A DNA stretch of 64,000 nucleotides from Acheta domesticus (GCA_031308135.1 JAHLJT010008756.1:72699821-72763820); one strand, 5' to 3'; positions 46,096 through 57,886 are shown, counted from the first letter of the stretch. Notes: generated by a model not told the origin, from the letters alone. A program made the numbers and translations.

Positions 46096-47860
46096 GGCGT
46101 TAATGAAGGCATCACTGATTGATTGTTTGGCAAGGGAAGCTGGGAGTTATTTACTTGGTGACAAAAGTTCGGCGCACATTGCCAGAGACTGTCAACTCGC
46201 TACGAAAGAGAAAACTTCCCCGTACCGGGGCGATGCCCCCGAGAAAACCGTGATGGTGATGCTCTTAGTGTTGAATGCGCGCCTCTCCGTGTTTCAAAAT
46301 TTCGTTCGCATTATCGTGCGCTGTCCATCTAAAGTGTCAAACGTTGTACCTTGCGCATACGTTATCGTGCGGCAAACAAATTTCAGCATGCTAGAGTGCA
46401 CAATGCAATTCTACTGTAAGGCTGTTTCATGAGCCTCGAACTCTTCGCCATGATAATATTATTTCTTAGACAGTGTCAAAGCAAAGGCGACTTTTACATT
46501 TCTTTTTCCAGAAATGGCATCGTCGTAGATAAGAGGTTGCGGGTTGGACGGCATTGTTCAATCCCTTATAATTTCGCTCTTCGTATTGTCACAGCATTGA
46601 ACAAGAACACTGTGATAATATTTCCGCAATCATTAAAAAGTTTAATCATAATGTATTTAATTCTTTCTCAGATGAGGGGAACACGTAATTATGTTGACAA
46701 TTATCATGAGCGTTTGAAGGTGAAAAGGCTCGAGGTTTTAAATGCTGAAAAATATAGAAAAGTTGAATATACATCTACTAGAATTCTCCTTCTTTGTGTT
46801 GAACATGACACATTTACCAAAAATGTGTGCCTCTATATCAAAGATATATTTAATAAAAACTTCTAATGAATATTGATTTAACACTACTTATAATTTTAGA
46901 ATCATTGTATTGAATTTGGCGACATATTGTGAATGAGTAAGATAAAGACAGTGTTGAAACATTTGTATTGATCGGTTAATATAATTTCTCAAAAGTTCAC
47001 TTGTAGGTCCCTTTGCTGAATTTATAAATGAATTTACTGCTTACTGCATTAGCAGAACAATGTTGCACGTGGTAGAAGCATCCTGTTTGCCAGGAATTTA
47101 GCTGCATTTACGCATCTCAGAGCTTTTCTTTATGCACATCGCAACGCGCGAAGCTCGTTAAATAATGCATGGGTTGAGAGAGATGCAGTGATTACGCATT
47201 CAGCGCTAGTTGTAGAATGAGAATTACGTCAAAGTCTACGTTTTAAAGACAGCCGCGCTTACTCATCATTGACACGTGACTTTCCGTGTTGTGCAAGTAT
47301 ATAAACAGCATCTTCCGCGAAGTGTGTTTCTCCAGCGTGTGCCAGCAAATTTAATACTTAAGTCTTCCCAGTTTTGTTCTTTCAATTTTCATTTTTTTTT
47401 TCTTATTTTTATTTATCCTCATCTCTCGTTTTGTTCTTGTAGCGAGCCCGAAATTATTTAGATGTTTTTACACATTTTCTTTGATATCAACGTATTTTGT
47501 TTCATTGTGTCTCCATGTCTTTGAATATCTGAAGTACTGTCAAGTTCTTCTTTGCAAATTATATTTAAACAAATTATATTTATTCAACAATTTATACATC
47601 ATAACTTTTCAAATGTGTTGTATTCTTAATTCAATTCCCTAATATATTAATGTATTAGTATAAGACTGAATATTTTTTTCAGCATTGTAGAAAAAAATGT
47701 TAAAAAGAAATATCAGCATTTCATAACACCAAACTATGACCCCCCCAACCCCTAGGTAACGCAATGTAACGCTCCCTCTCAAACCCCTCCCTCTATTCAG
47801 AATTACGTAGTTTACGGACGACCCCTTATCCCGCCACACCTTCCTCCGCCATCAGGAGAA
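46096..47860. other. AT-rich non-coding DNA; two adjacent unrecognised open frames
   Basis: Open frames at 46103-46432 (109 codons) and 46429-46866 (145 codons) overlap by four bases on the plus strand. Neither has a domain, signal peptide or biased codon use that I recognise, and the AT-rich composition makes chance more likely. No gene is called. Confidence 0.4.
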
Positions 47861-47864
47861 GGGG

Positions 47865-49020
47865 TCACGATTCGAGCCCGGGCGCGAGCGGGAGCGTGGC
47901 GGGCGCGGGCGTCGACACGCGGGAGCCGCGTGGTCCAGCGACAGCGTCGGCCGGCGACTGGTGAATGGCCGGCGCCCCGCCCCCGCCCCCGTCACGCCGA
48001 GCGCCGCCCCGCCCCGCCCCTCCCAGCCCCACCCCGCGACGCGACGCGCGCCCGAGCGCGACGCCGCGCCGCACGGCGCTGGAGGCAACGTCGCCGACGG
48101 CTGCGGGGACGCGGGAGGTGATCGAAGCGGAGCGGAGCGGGAGGGAGACAGTGGGGGAGGTGAGTGGCCAGAGGGAGAGTGGAGGCTGAGTACTGCCGAC
48201 ACAGGGACGGAAGCGTGAAAGGAGGTAAAAGGATGAGGAGGGGCGGAGCGGGGGCGGAGCGGGGGCGGAGCGGGGGCGGAGCGGGGGCGGAGCGGGGGCG
48301 GAGCGGGGGCGGAGAGGGGGCGGAGCGGGGGCGGAGCGGGGGCGGAGCGGGGGCGGAGCGGGGGCGGAGCGGGGGCGGAGCGGGGGCGGAGCGGGGGCGG
48401 AGCGGGGGCGGAGAGGGGGCGGAGAGGGGGCGGAGCGGGGTTCGGAGCGGTGGGTGGAGCGGGGGATGAGCGGCGGCGGAGGTGGAGTATGGGCCGATGG
48501 TTGAATAAGAGAGGAGGGGACGAGCAGTGAGTGGGGGCAGCGCGAGTGCAGAGGTTTTAAGCAGGTGAGAGGGAGAGCAGTTGGGAACGGAGTGACAGAG
48601 GAGGTGAGGTTGACGTGGTAGTGAGTTGGGTGGAAGTGAAGAAGAGGAGCAGAACAGGCGGGGAGCGAAGGCAGAGGCTGAACAGTGGCCAAGCGGAGCT
48701 TTGTGGCGGAGGGGCGGGCCCGGGGGGCGGATGCAAGCGTTCGGCGAGCGGGGTGGTGGGAGTGTGCGGGACGAGAGGGAAGAGGCAGGGGCGGGCGCCA
48801 GTGATGACGTGTCGGATCGGCATCCGCGCGCCGCGCGATCTACCGCCCCCGCCCCGGCTGGCGCCCACGCGCACTCGCCGCCCGACTGCGATCGCCCCCT
48901 GGCGCACGCCGCGGCGCTCGCAGGTCGCTACCACTGCCCTCGCACTATGCTCTCTCCGCAGCGCATTGCTTTCGCCGCCGCCCAGGCTCCGCAGCCGCAG
49001 CCGCGTCTTTAGGGCCTTTA
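47865..49020. other. Largest GC-rich CpG island, containing a GC-box minisatellite
   Basis: About 1.1 kb of GC-rich, CpG-dense sequence with the 12-bp array at 48238-48450 in its centre. It includes a CRE-like TGACGT near 48805. Open frames to 275 codons are present on both strands but consist of the repeat and random GC-rich sequence. A promoter-associated island is possible but no transcript is identifiable. Confidence 0.5.
48238..48450. repeat. 12-bp GC-box minisatellite, about 17 units
   Basis: Nearly identical GGGGGCGGAGCG units, a few with GAG for GCG. Each unit contains GGGGCGGAGC, which fits the Sp1/KLF GC-box consensus. The spacing of G5 runs (six or seven bases apart) also fits a G-quadruplex pattern. 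Confidence 0.95.
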
Positions 49021-49205
49021 ATACAAATCTTTCCATTCAGAGCGACGCTTAACTAGCTCCAAGTTATCATCAGGATAAAGTAGGCCTCATATTATCACTT
49101 CACGATAACCGAGAGCTTTTTAGGAGTTTAATATGCTCGTCATAGCGTTACGGCAGTCGTCAGCAATATCGATCTTGTTTCCTCTAACGTACATGATTGA
49201 GAGTT

Positions 49206-49326
49206 GGTGCCAAGCTTTAGTGGAGAGCACTGTCGATCTGCGCATGCGCAGATGCTGTAAATTGATGCGAAACTTGAACTGCGCATGAGCCGATGATCGA
49301 TAGTGCTCTGCGCTAAGGCTGGCACA
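49206..49326. mobile_element. Hairpin element (candidate MITE) with NRF1-like palindrome
   Basis: About 121 bp. The outer arms pair imperfectly over roughly 35 bp (GGTGCCAAGCTTTAG with its complement at the right end; GAGAGCACTGTCGATC with GATCGATAGTGCTCT). Within the left arm sits the palindrome TGCGCATGCGCA, a perfect match to the NRF1/alpha-Pal site. No target duplication was identified. Confidence 0.6.
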
Positions 49327-51115
49327 AAGTCTATTATTATTTTACGTTATTCTTTAAACTACCCGATGGCTCCGGCACAGGGTGTTCGTTTTCCATAAAA
49401 ATGTATCGATGTTCGATCGGGTTCGATTCCCGGAAAGGGGAAAAATTTATTCCCTCCGCTCGGCGATAGCCTACCGCAGACTCGCTGGGACAGTTGAGAG
49501 AGTGGAGTAGATAGTTTCTTGGAAGTCTCGGGGGCAGAAGGTTGAAATAGTGCTCCCATCCGACACTGCCAAAAGCAAAATCAGTTTAAGATAAAATTTA
49601 TAAGTATACATTACACTATAAATTAAGATTTAATTAGCGAAGAAATTATTCTCCATTTTATGCCATTGCGGCTTTCATTTCTGGAAATAAATTTGTAAAA
49701 TTTTCGTTTGTGAACAATACGACGTAGAAGTAGCACAGATCGAATATATTTTGTGAATCACAAACAACGCGAGTTGCTCGTTTTGTATTTTTGCTCATTT
49801 TACATCCCTTATTTACAGTAGAATATTTTGTTACTTTCACGCACTTACGAGAAACTTCGCAAGAAGAGAAAATCATATAATCGATCGTCGGAAAATGGCG
49901 AATTTTCTGAAGAAAACTCTTATTTTTAGAATTCAGACACTGACCGTCGTGTAGATAACAGACAAGTACTATAGCTGATTGCCTTGGGCGTAAATATAAG
50001 ACAGCAGCGGAATCGCTGTAATTCCTCCATTGTTCAAATACTGCCCTCCAGTATTTTACACAGAACACGAGTAAGGGAAGTCTTCCGTCCTCGTCACCTG
50101 TTACACTTATCACTCACCACACTCAGTTTCTATTATGCCCTCATGTCGTTTTGTTTTGATTTTCATCATTCTGGTAACTGCGTTTCTCTTTTCTCAATTG
50201 AGACACATTGGTATTATTTTAGTAAGAAAAATTGTGACTGTGATATGTTTTTCTTCAGGAAGTAGTTGTAATATTGGCTTGTTGTATTTCTTAATTCTTT
50301 TTTCCTTACCTCTGAAATGCGAAATGATTTCTCAAAAACCTTCTTTCGACTTGGAAATGAAGGTTCTAGATTAATAAAGAATTCAAAAATGTATGGAATT
50401 ATTGTTCATAATGGACTATTCCTTCATTATATTATTTTAATTTGTTATCATCTTCGTGAGATTTTTGTACCAAGTGGTTGTTTCAAATGTGACAATGATA
50501 CATGCGTTGACACATGATTCTTAAATTTGAGAGATGGCAGTTTGTAAGCGTTTCTAAAAATTCTAATTACATACTCATTTCATCATAATCATCTCTATAT
50601 CTGGCGCCTTGGCATACCACGCATCCCAGGGGGCGGCGTGTCCGAAAGAAACAAATGACCCTAGTTTGTCTTTTACATGCCACAGCGTTCACCGAAATAG
50701 CCAATTCCGTGAATCGTTAGCATCCTGTTCTTTTTGCGGTACCAAACCGCGGTTCATTAAACACGTCTGCAGTAAACGAGTTTTGTGCGAACTCTGTGTT
50801 ATACTGTTTCTTATTTGTCGAACATTGTTATCGGTGAAGTCGAATTGAAACACATCACCTTTTTAATTGTATATCATCGCAGTACGTTAAATTGAAGTCG
50901 ATAATGTTCTTTCGTTTCCGACATTTTTAACGATCAAAACCGATTCATTTCGAAGACTGCATTATCTTTAACACCTTCTCCTCTTCGTTACCTTGTTTGT
51001 GCCTTTTTGTATTCCATTACGTTCATTTTGAACCCTAATTAATATAATTTACGAGACGACCGAATCCCGGATAGAATGTCCCACGAAAAAGGAAGAGGAA
51101 TGCTCGGAACGGGTC
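49327..51115. other. Non-coding DNA, nothing firmly recognised
   Basis: A tRNA B-box-like GGGTTCGATTCCCGG at about 49420-49434 may be the remnant of another SINE head. The rest is AT-rich with short unrecognised open frames. Confidence 0.4.
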
Positions 51116-51124
51116 CACATGAAA

Positions 51125-51310
51125 GAGTCTGGCTGCGGCCCGTCGGCGATGAAGGCCGATTGGGAATTACAGGGCTCGTTATCTGGGATCCCGCTTCGCT
51201 TGGAGCTGATTGGCGGCGGCCGCGGCGCGGCGTGGCGCGGCAGGCGCCTGCGATGCAGCGGCCGCTGCTGGCCGGGGCGCGGCGCCCCGCGCTGGCGAAG
51301 CCCTGCTCAA
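51125..51310. other. GC-rich island
   Basis: CGGCGGCCGCGGCGCGGCG-type CpG-dense core near 51215-51300 with overlapping frames but no similarity. It is followed by a pyrimidine array, the same island-plus-CT-array arrangement as at 29 and 33 kb. Confidence 0.5.
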
Positions 51311-51354
51311 TCCTCTCGAATGCGAATGTGATCTTGAAATACCTCGAAACTCAG

Positions 51355-51690
51355 ATCATTCTTCTGCTCCTTAATCTTCATCTTCTCCTTAATCTTCATC
51401 TTCTCCTTAATCTTCATCGTCTTCTTAATCTTCATCTTCTGAATCGTCATCTTCTTCTTCTCCTTAATATTCATCTCCACCTTCTTCTTCACCTTCCTCA
51501 TCTTCTTCTTCTTCTTCACCTTCCTCATATGCTTTTTCTTCGCCTTATTCACTATCTTCTTCGTAGTCTTCATCCTCTTCACCTTCATCTTCCTCTTCAC
51601 CTTCTTTACCTTCTTATGCACTTTATTTACCTTCTAATTCGCCTTCTTTATCTTCTTATTCGTCTTCTTTATTATTCGCCTTCTTTATCT
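51355..51690. repeat. CTTAATCTTCATCTTCT-type tandem array
   Basis: Irregular units of 12-21 bp (CTTAATCTTCATCTTCTC at left, CACCTTCTTTACCTTCTTA to the right). It produces Leu/His-rich and Lys/Met-rich frames without biological support. Confidence 0.85.
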
Positions 51691-51699
51691 TCTTAGCTA

Positions 51700-52365
51700 T
51701 TAGCTACATAGCTGGTACAGTTCAGACTTCGTCTAGAGGAGAATTCTAGCGTTTGCTACAATGATTGAGTTTTCAATACCAGCAAAATGTCGGAGCAGTA
51801 CCTTAACAAATGGGCCACACACTGCGTCCGATGTTTCCTTTCTCTTCCTTGTTTTCCCCTCTTCTCCAACTCACGTATATGCATAACAGTATCACAGATC
51901 TCGGGAATCTAGAGCAGTGTTGTCAAGGTCGATGACACGAGCGTGAGTTCGTGGCACGAGCGGCACGATGAAATCGCCCCTCCACGCAGTTCATCACCCC
52001 GCGGCGCGCCGCGGCTTACGGCGCGCCGCAAGAGACAGCGCCATCACTATTGAAAACGCCGGGAGTAGTAATACTTTCCTTTCCCGACGCTAGTTGCGCA
52101 GGGACGCTCGTAGCATACTACGGTGCCACGACGCCTGCCACCAGTAGAAGGCCTTGACATCACTGATCTAGAGCATGTCTCAGCTGGGTGGTGCGCCTCT
52201 GCGGAGATACCTGGGGGAGAATCCCACAAGCCGCTGTGTGTAGTTCGGCTTGTCGGCCGCATCTGACCATCCAGCGAGGGAGGAAAACTGCCACTTCCGT
52301 CGATGAAAACATTCACTGTATTAACGGGACCAATGATTGAATATCAGTTGGTGACCCAGACACGT
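51700..52365 (+). mobile_element. tRNA-derived SINE, family 1, carrying a nested hAT MITE
   Basis: The head is lost. The body starts at the CTAGGTCGAATTCAG equivalent (near 51705), GGAGAATTCTAGCG, GAGCAGTACCTTAACAAATG and the pyrimidine centre. It then resumes after the MITE with CTAGAGCATGTCTCAGCTGG, GAGATACCTGGGGGAGAATC and a tail with TTAATCAATTCATTG. Confidence 0.78.
51907..52173. mobile_element. hAT-like MITE (family B) with perfect 8-bp target duplication
   Basis: Body 51915-52165 (251 bp), termini CAGTGTTGTCAAGG and its complement CCTTGACATCACTG (one mismatch). Exact ATCTAGAG flanks are at 51907-51914 and 52166-52173. The interior has a GC-rich palindromic stretch (GCGGCGCGCCGCGGC, then CGGCGCGCCG) and no coding capacity. 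Confidence 0.9.
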
Positions 52366-52379
52366 TAATCAATTCATTG

Positions 52380-53560
52380 TGACAGGTTTCGACCTGTTCC
52401 ACCTTCACAATCTATTCATTTTTTATTGATTTTCCTGTCAGTATATTATGACATTAATGAGATGTTGCAGAGGAACTTTACATTACAGAACTTTGGCCAT
52501 GCATGAGAGTGTCAATGCTTGGGTCTATATATTCGCAGGTCATTTCAAGCCATTTCAAATGATAGTCATAGAAGGTTGCGCTGGCCCGTGTTGGAAGTGT
52601 CAAGAATTTCCTAAACAAGGGCGCAAAGTTTGCTTGGTTCAGAACGTCCACTTTCCTCCAAGAAGTCCTGTATAGCTACCTCCTTTTTATCTCTCGGAGG
52701 ACATCTCACCCTGAACTGCCATTCTATTTGGTGATGCTACCACCTTGTCGAAGAGATAGTTATGCATGTTCTCTGCCGCCCTTTCCTTATTCTCTGCCAC
52801 TGCCACTGGACAGCGACCTTGTCTCACAGCTCTTGCCCTACCTTTAAACGTCTTTCCAAATGATCGGAAAGTCCGTTTCAGACGCGACGAGTTCTCTTTC
52901 TTTAATGACAACCGTCAGAATTAGAAACTAACATACTATTAACTTCGAGTTCTCACTCGTACGATACGAATGTTTCAGGTATTTTTCTTACATCACAGGA
53001 TGTGGGGGTGCTACCAGAGCGTGAAGCCGTGAAAATGCGACCAGCAAAATCCGTTTATAAATATATAAATAAATACGAAGTTCATTGTTTTGAAGCTGTA
53101 GTGTTTGGATATTGAGCCAACGTTGGATTCGAGGATCGAATTACCATTGTGAGTGGTCGTCCTAGCGAATAAAGCGCCCCTGGCAAGTTTCCTCTAGGTT
53201 GATCCGTTCCCCCTTGTCTTTCCCAAAAGATTTTTTTCTCTTCGTTCTGTCACCTATCACCTTCTCATGTTTTGTCACCCATCATAATCATTAGTCTTAA
53301 ACAATCTATTTCGGGACAGCACTGCAATGTAGAATGGGTTGCGGAACACTCGACCACTTGACTACCATTAACGTCTTCGCAAAATCCAATCAAAGTGACT
53401 CGCACCTTTCCACCACTCTTTATAATAACAAATATCGCAATTTCGTTGAACTGTATGATTTAGCTGATTTCTTCAAATTGTATAAAAGTTTTACGCAATA
53501 ATGTGAAGTTAGACTTAATGGGAATATCAGGCTTCACTGATTCGTTTTAAAATACTGGAC
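52380..53560. other. Non-coding DNA, nothing recognised
   Basis: Short unrecognised open frames only. Confidence 0.4.
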
Positions 53561-53752
53561 GGGACTGGACTCGTCGAGACTGGACTCGTCGAGACTGGAC
53601 TCGTCGAGACTGGACTCGTCGAGACTGGACTCGTCGGGTCTCGACTCGTCGGGACTGGACTCGTCGGGACTGGACTCGTCGGGACTGGACTCGTCGGGAC
53701 TGGACTCGTCGGGACTGGACTCGTCGGGACTGGACTCGTCGGCTCTGGACTT
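53561..53752. repeat. 15-bp minisatellite, about 12-13 units
   Basis: Units of GGACTGGACTCGTCG with the left units ending CGA and the right ones CGG, so two sub-blocks of slightly different variants abut. The period is a multiple of three, hence the SPVPT pentapeptide-repeat frame on the minus strand. That frame has no other support. Confidence 0.95.
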
Positions 53753-53789
53753 GACGCTTGTCTCGTATCTTCTTCGCCTGCATAGTCAC

Positions 53790-54060
53790 TGAGCTGCATC
53801 CTCGGATGCCATCGCCATCCACGTGCACCTTGGCCGTCTCCACCGCCCCTTCTGCGCCGCCGCCGCCTTCGCTGCCGCTGGGCCTCTCATTTTCCGGCCG
53901 ACTGCTCCCCGACCATAAACGCCGCCGTTCTGAAGAGTGGCCAGCGGCGGTGGGAGGGGGCGGAGCGGCTGGGCCCCGCGTCAGCGCCGCCTGCTCAGAC
54001 GCCGCTCCGCTGAGGCGCCGACGGCAGAGACGGCGCGTCCCAGCGAGACTCACCAGCTGA
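53790..54060. other. GC-rich island between a minisatellite and a SINE head
   Basis: CpG-dense, CGCCGCCGCC-containing, no similarity in any frame. It is bounded on the left by the 15-bp minisatellite and on the right by the SINE head at 54061. Confidence 0.5.
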
Positions 54061-54975
54061 GCTCAGGGACAGCGTTGCCGTTGCCTCTGCAGCGACATTG
54101 ACGGGGAGGTCTTAAGGCCTGTGGACACGGCACAGTTTTCGTACAGATTGGAGTACAGAAAATGTGCAGTCCAGACTGCACGATTTCTACATGAAAGCTT
54201 TTGAGCAAGTTCCTAATTTTTCATGCAGTTAACTTAGTTGACTCAAGCGCCTCTAGCGGAAGAATCGTTTACTAATGGATTTATTTACCCGACGCGACGA
54301 TAATCGACCATTTCCATTTTGTGGTTGGGTGTGTCAAGGTGCGATTGTGTGAAGTGATATTGTGATAAACTACCTCTTTCCCTGTTCCTGCCGTCCTATT
54401 TTTCTTCTCTATTCTCCTCATGGTTAATTAATACTAAATAAAGAACACAGCCAAAATGTACACACATAAAACTGCCACTGAAAGTACTAGGACGGCACAA
54501 TTCAGTTGTTTCCCTGTAGGCGTGGCGATTCATACAAAATTCCTACGGGCCGTGTATTCGCGACTTTTGGCTTTTATACTTCTAGTTTGGGATCTTGAAG
54601 TTCCTGTACGGAAACTGTATGAGAATCTGTACGAAAACTGTACCAAGTGTCCCAGCCTTGGTACAGTAGGGTTCAAGTGTTGATGTTGGCGGATTTTCGG
54701 CGCTATCTGTTTAGTTAGGTCGAATTCAGCCACTGTCAGGGGAAGAATTTTTGTAGTCGGCTGATATGATAGGTAGTTTTCCGTGCTTGCTCCTATCCAT
54801 TCCAGACGAATGCTGAGTAGTGCCGTTGTAAAGGGGCTTCGGACGCGCGTTTTTCCTTTTATCCCCTCTTCTTGACACACTTAAGCATGCATGCACTTCA
54901 CTACCACACATGTCGAGAGCTGAGCTTGTCCCGGCTGCGGCGATGCCCAGCGGATGGAGGTAGCGAAAATCTTGT
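54061..54975 (+). mobile_element. tRNA-derived SINE, family 1, interrupted by a TIR element
   Basis: The first head part (GCTCAGGGACAGC to GGGGAGGTCTTA, 54061-54114) matches the A-box half of the family. The sequence resumes at about 54667 with AGGGTTCAAGTG (B box), GGCGGATTTTCGG, GTCGAATTCAGCC, the body, GAGCTTGTCCCGGCTG and stops near GGAGGTAGCG. A 546-bp element separates the two halves. Confidence 0.75.
54114..54659. mobile_element. TIR DNA element (family E) inserted in a SINE head
   Basis: Left end AAGGCCTGTGGACACGGCAC then AGTTTTCGTACAGATT. The right end is the complement, with AATCTGTACGAAAACTGT, CCAAGTGTCCCAGCCTT. Pairing of the inner 16-18 bp is perfect and the outer part imperfect. 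No transposase frame. Insertion into the SINE is clear but the target duplication is not resolved, so the superfamily is open. Confidence 0.7.
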
Positions 54976-57276
54976 TATTTTTTTATTTCAACATAATTTT
55001 ATATTTGCTTTCTTTTCTTTGTGACAAAGATATAATTTGCCACCTCAACTACTTTTAAAAACACCCAATTATATTAAAGGACATTGTATGTAGAGAGTTG
55101 TCCAGTGGCATTTAATACTAAAGTGAGAGTTGCATCCCGGCGTATATAATTGAAATGTTAATTTTCTTCCCTTCTACAAAAGCAACTTTTATTGGCTTTC
55201 TTCCCTTGAGTTCACTTCACGTAAGGATCCGTAATTCTTCTCGTGACATCGCTCCATCGTCACCCAACCGTCATAATGTTATTTGTGAGCGTGACGAACA
55301 ATGTAATCATTTGCATGACTTTACTATTGTTCTCAGCGTCCATATGGGAAACACGTTTACAGTCACCCACCTCCAAGAGACACGGTTGACGTCGTTACAA
55401 GTGTTTCTTATTTCATAGAAGCGCTGGTCAAGGACGCGTCTCATGGACATTTAAGAACAAGGAACATTCGTTTAAAGGCGAAGGATATACGACTGAAAAT
55501 CAAATTGAATTTCAAACAAATGACAGCAATTGCTCGAATTTTCTCATTTTTATTCAAAATGTTATGTCGTACATTAGGTGCCGATTCCTATTTTTCTGAG
55601 AGATTTTATTTCAAATATGAAGTACGTTTTTGATGGATATTATTTGATGGAATTCAGATTTATTTTCTTCATTTTGTTCCTTTTTTAAAAGAATATTGTC
55701 ACTAATTTCTATTTATTATATTGTAACTTACTTGCGTATAACATAACAGAAAATATTTTATTAAAGTAATTGTAGTACAGAAAGGAGAGATTCGGTGAAC
55801 GGGGAGGGGAACCTTGGCCGCGCTAAAAATTTTGAAAAGTGTTCCTTATCCTTATGTAATAAGACATTTTATTTCTGAAAATATTTCAATTCCTGTTTTT
55901 TATAACGGCCAATTTGTGAAATGTGTTATTCGACATTTGGGAAAGAGGCTCTCCAAGCCATCTTCCAACCGAATGAATGATTCAACATAAAATCAATTGT
56001 ATTTATTAGTTAACTGAATCATTTAAATTATAATTTCATTCTACTTATAGAGTTTTGTCCTAGTGAAATGTCATATGTAAAAAAACAACTATTGGAAAAG
56101 GGGCCCTATAATTATAGTTGCCCTCTTCTTGTTTTCGGTTGCACACGCCTACGTTCACTAATCTCAACGTACTTAAAAATTCATAAAAAAATATTACAAG
56201 AAATAGAAATAAACTGAAAAGAGAATGATGTAAAAATAAAATCAAATATAATAATAGCTTAAAAAGTCACATTGTCAATAAATACTAATTAGTCACGAAA
56301 TGAACAAAAACATGAAAATTAAATCAAAGATTGTAAATTATAGAAATTAGGAATTGGGTACTTTGTATTGACGTAATTAGTTGCGATAGAGATTGAAAGA
56401 AAGTTGAAGTTCAATATACCCTAGATAAAAATGTGGCTTGACCTAACAAAATGATGCTTGGAATTTTGGTGTTTAATGAGAAGGAAGACACCCACATAAA
56501 TTTTTTAAAACAGTAAAGCAAAATAGAAAATTCATCATCATGTGAACAAAACATCAAAAATGAAATATCCAGTGTTGCTCCATTGTAAGTCATTGTTAAC
56601 CATTTTTTTCATTCATTTATAATTCTTATATGAGGAAACTTGGGAACATTTAAGGCAAATCTCAAGCAATCGTTTTGAACTGACTGAAGAGGCGCTAGTA
56701 CACTATATAAAATCAAAATAATCAAAAGAAATAGGCTAGAGGAAAAGTGATTTTCATAGAAATTGGTAAGGACTTGCGCTGTGAATAGCTTTCAGGTGCC
56801 ATCATGAAGTCCGATATTTAGTTATTACAATTACCATTACAATAATTACAAAAAAATTTTCAATTACTATCAACACAAAATCCTTGTGGTGATTGACAAG
56901 TTCCATCTGTGGATTATTTTAAAAAAATATAAAAGTGAAGATGTTATGATTTTATCTGATTAGCTGGATCAGTTAATACGGACAGTCATTTTTAGAATTT
57001 AAAATCAATCCATTCCTTATTGAACATTCAGCGATCATTCCAGATCCTTTAATAAAGTGGTTACCTCTGTCGCATTAGTGGATAGTAATTATAGTTGTGT
57101 GTCATCTTGATCATTCCCTTCTCATCATTTATCACCTTAAAGGGAGATGAACGAAGATTAAGTCTCAAAATATCAGTCGCTTAGATAGTGAAGAATAGAG
57201 AACTTTACCATCCTGGACACCAAAGCGAAGTCACCAGATCCAGGACGTGATCCACTTTCACCTTAGATCATCACTA
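54976..57276. other. AT-rich non-coding DNA, nothing recognised
   Basis: Only short unrecognised open frames. Confidence 0.45.
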
Positions 57277-57886
57277 GGGGGCGGATTTTAATGAGATGTC
57301 ATTTTAGTTCTTTTCACTTTAAAACAATGCCGTTTAGTACAGAAAGTACATTGTTATGGCAAAAGGAAATGACCATTTTTATGTGATGTTTTTGCATTTT
57401 TCGTGGATTTTGATTAAGTAATACTTTACCTTTCTCTCATTTTTAATGCTTTTCTCGCTGATTTAATCGATTTTAATATCATTTTAATGGCACTAACTTC
57501 AAATAATATTTACGAGATGCAACAAATGTTCTCCGCTGAATTCCTGGGTTAGCATATTCAATTTCTTCGCTGGACGTGGTAATGTGTGCCGTTGTGTGTA
57601 ATGTAAGGTTTCTGTGACGCCTATCAGAGTGATTGTCGGTTTAGCCGATTTCGGGATAACTACTGACAGAGACTTCCCGGTTAAGGACAGTCTATACTAA
57701 ACGTTTGCAAGCTGAGTTCACTTGAACGAATAGAAACCTCAATTACATCAGTAAGTAGTTCATCCGAACTAGTTTGGACCAAATATTTTACGTCATTTTT
57801 CTTTGGTTTTAGAGCATTTTAAAAACATTTAAAGAACAGTTTATTAATCATTTTTGGCGATGTATTTGGTCATCAAAATCCGCCCC
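57277..57886. mobile_element. Candidate TIR element (family D), about 610 bp
   Basis: Left terminus GGGGGCGGATTTTAATGA and right terminus TCATCAAAATCCGCCCC form inverted repeats of about 17 bp with two mismatches. The interior is AT-rich and non-coding. No convincing target duplication was seen. A second copy is not present in the window. Confidence 0.5.

Noticed and set aside
46103..46866. Two overlapping plus-strand open frames (109 and 145 codons) as a small gene pair
   Set aside because: AT-rich random composition, no domain or codon bias; overlapping start/stop arrangements have no meaning in an insect genome.
47865..48692. 275-codon minus-strand frame with PPPLRPRSA repeats
   Set aside because: It is produced by the 12-bp GC-box minisatellite plus a GC-rich island; no signal peptide, domain or splice context supports it.
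50609..50848. Cysteine-containing short frame (CSFCG...CSKRVLCELC) as a zinc-finger gene
   Set aside because: The spacing fits no known zinc-binding family and the frame is short and isolated.
53527..53799. SPVPTS pentapeptide repeat protein on the minus strand
   Set aside because: The 15-bp repeat has a period divisible by three; no conserved sequence outside the array.
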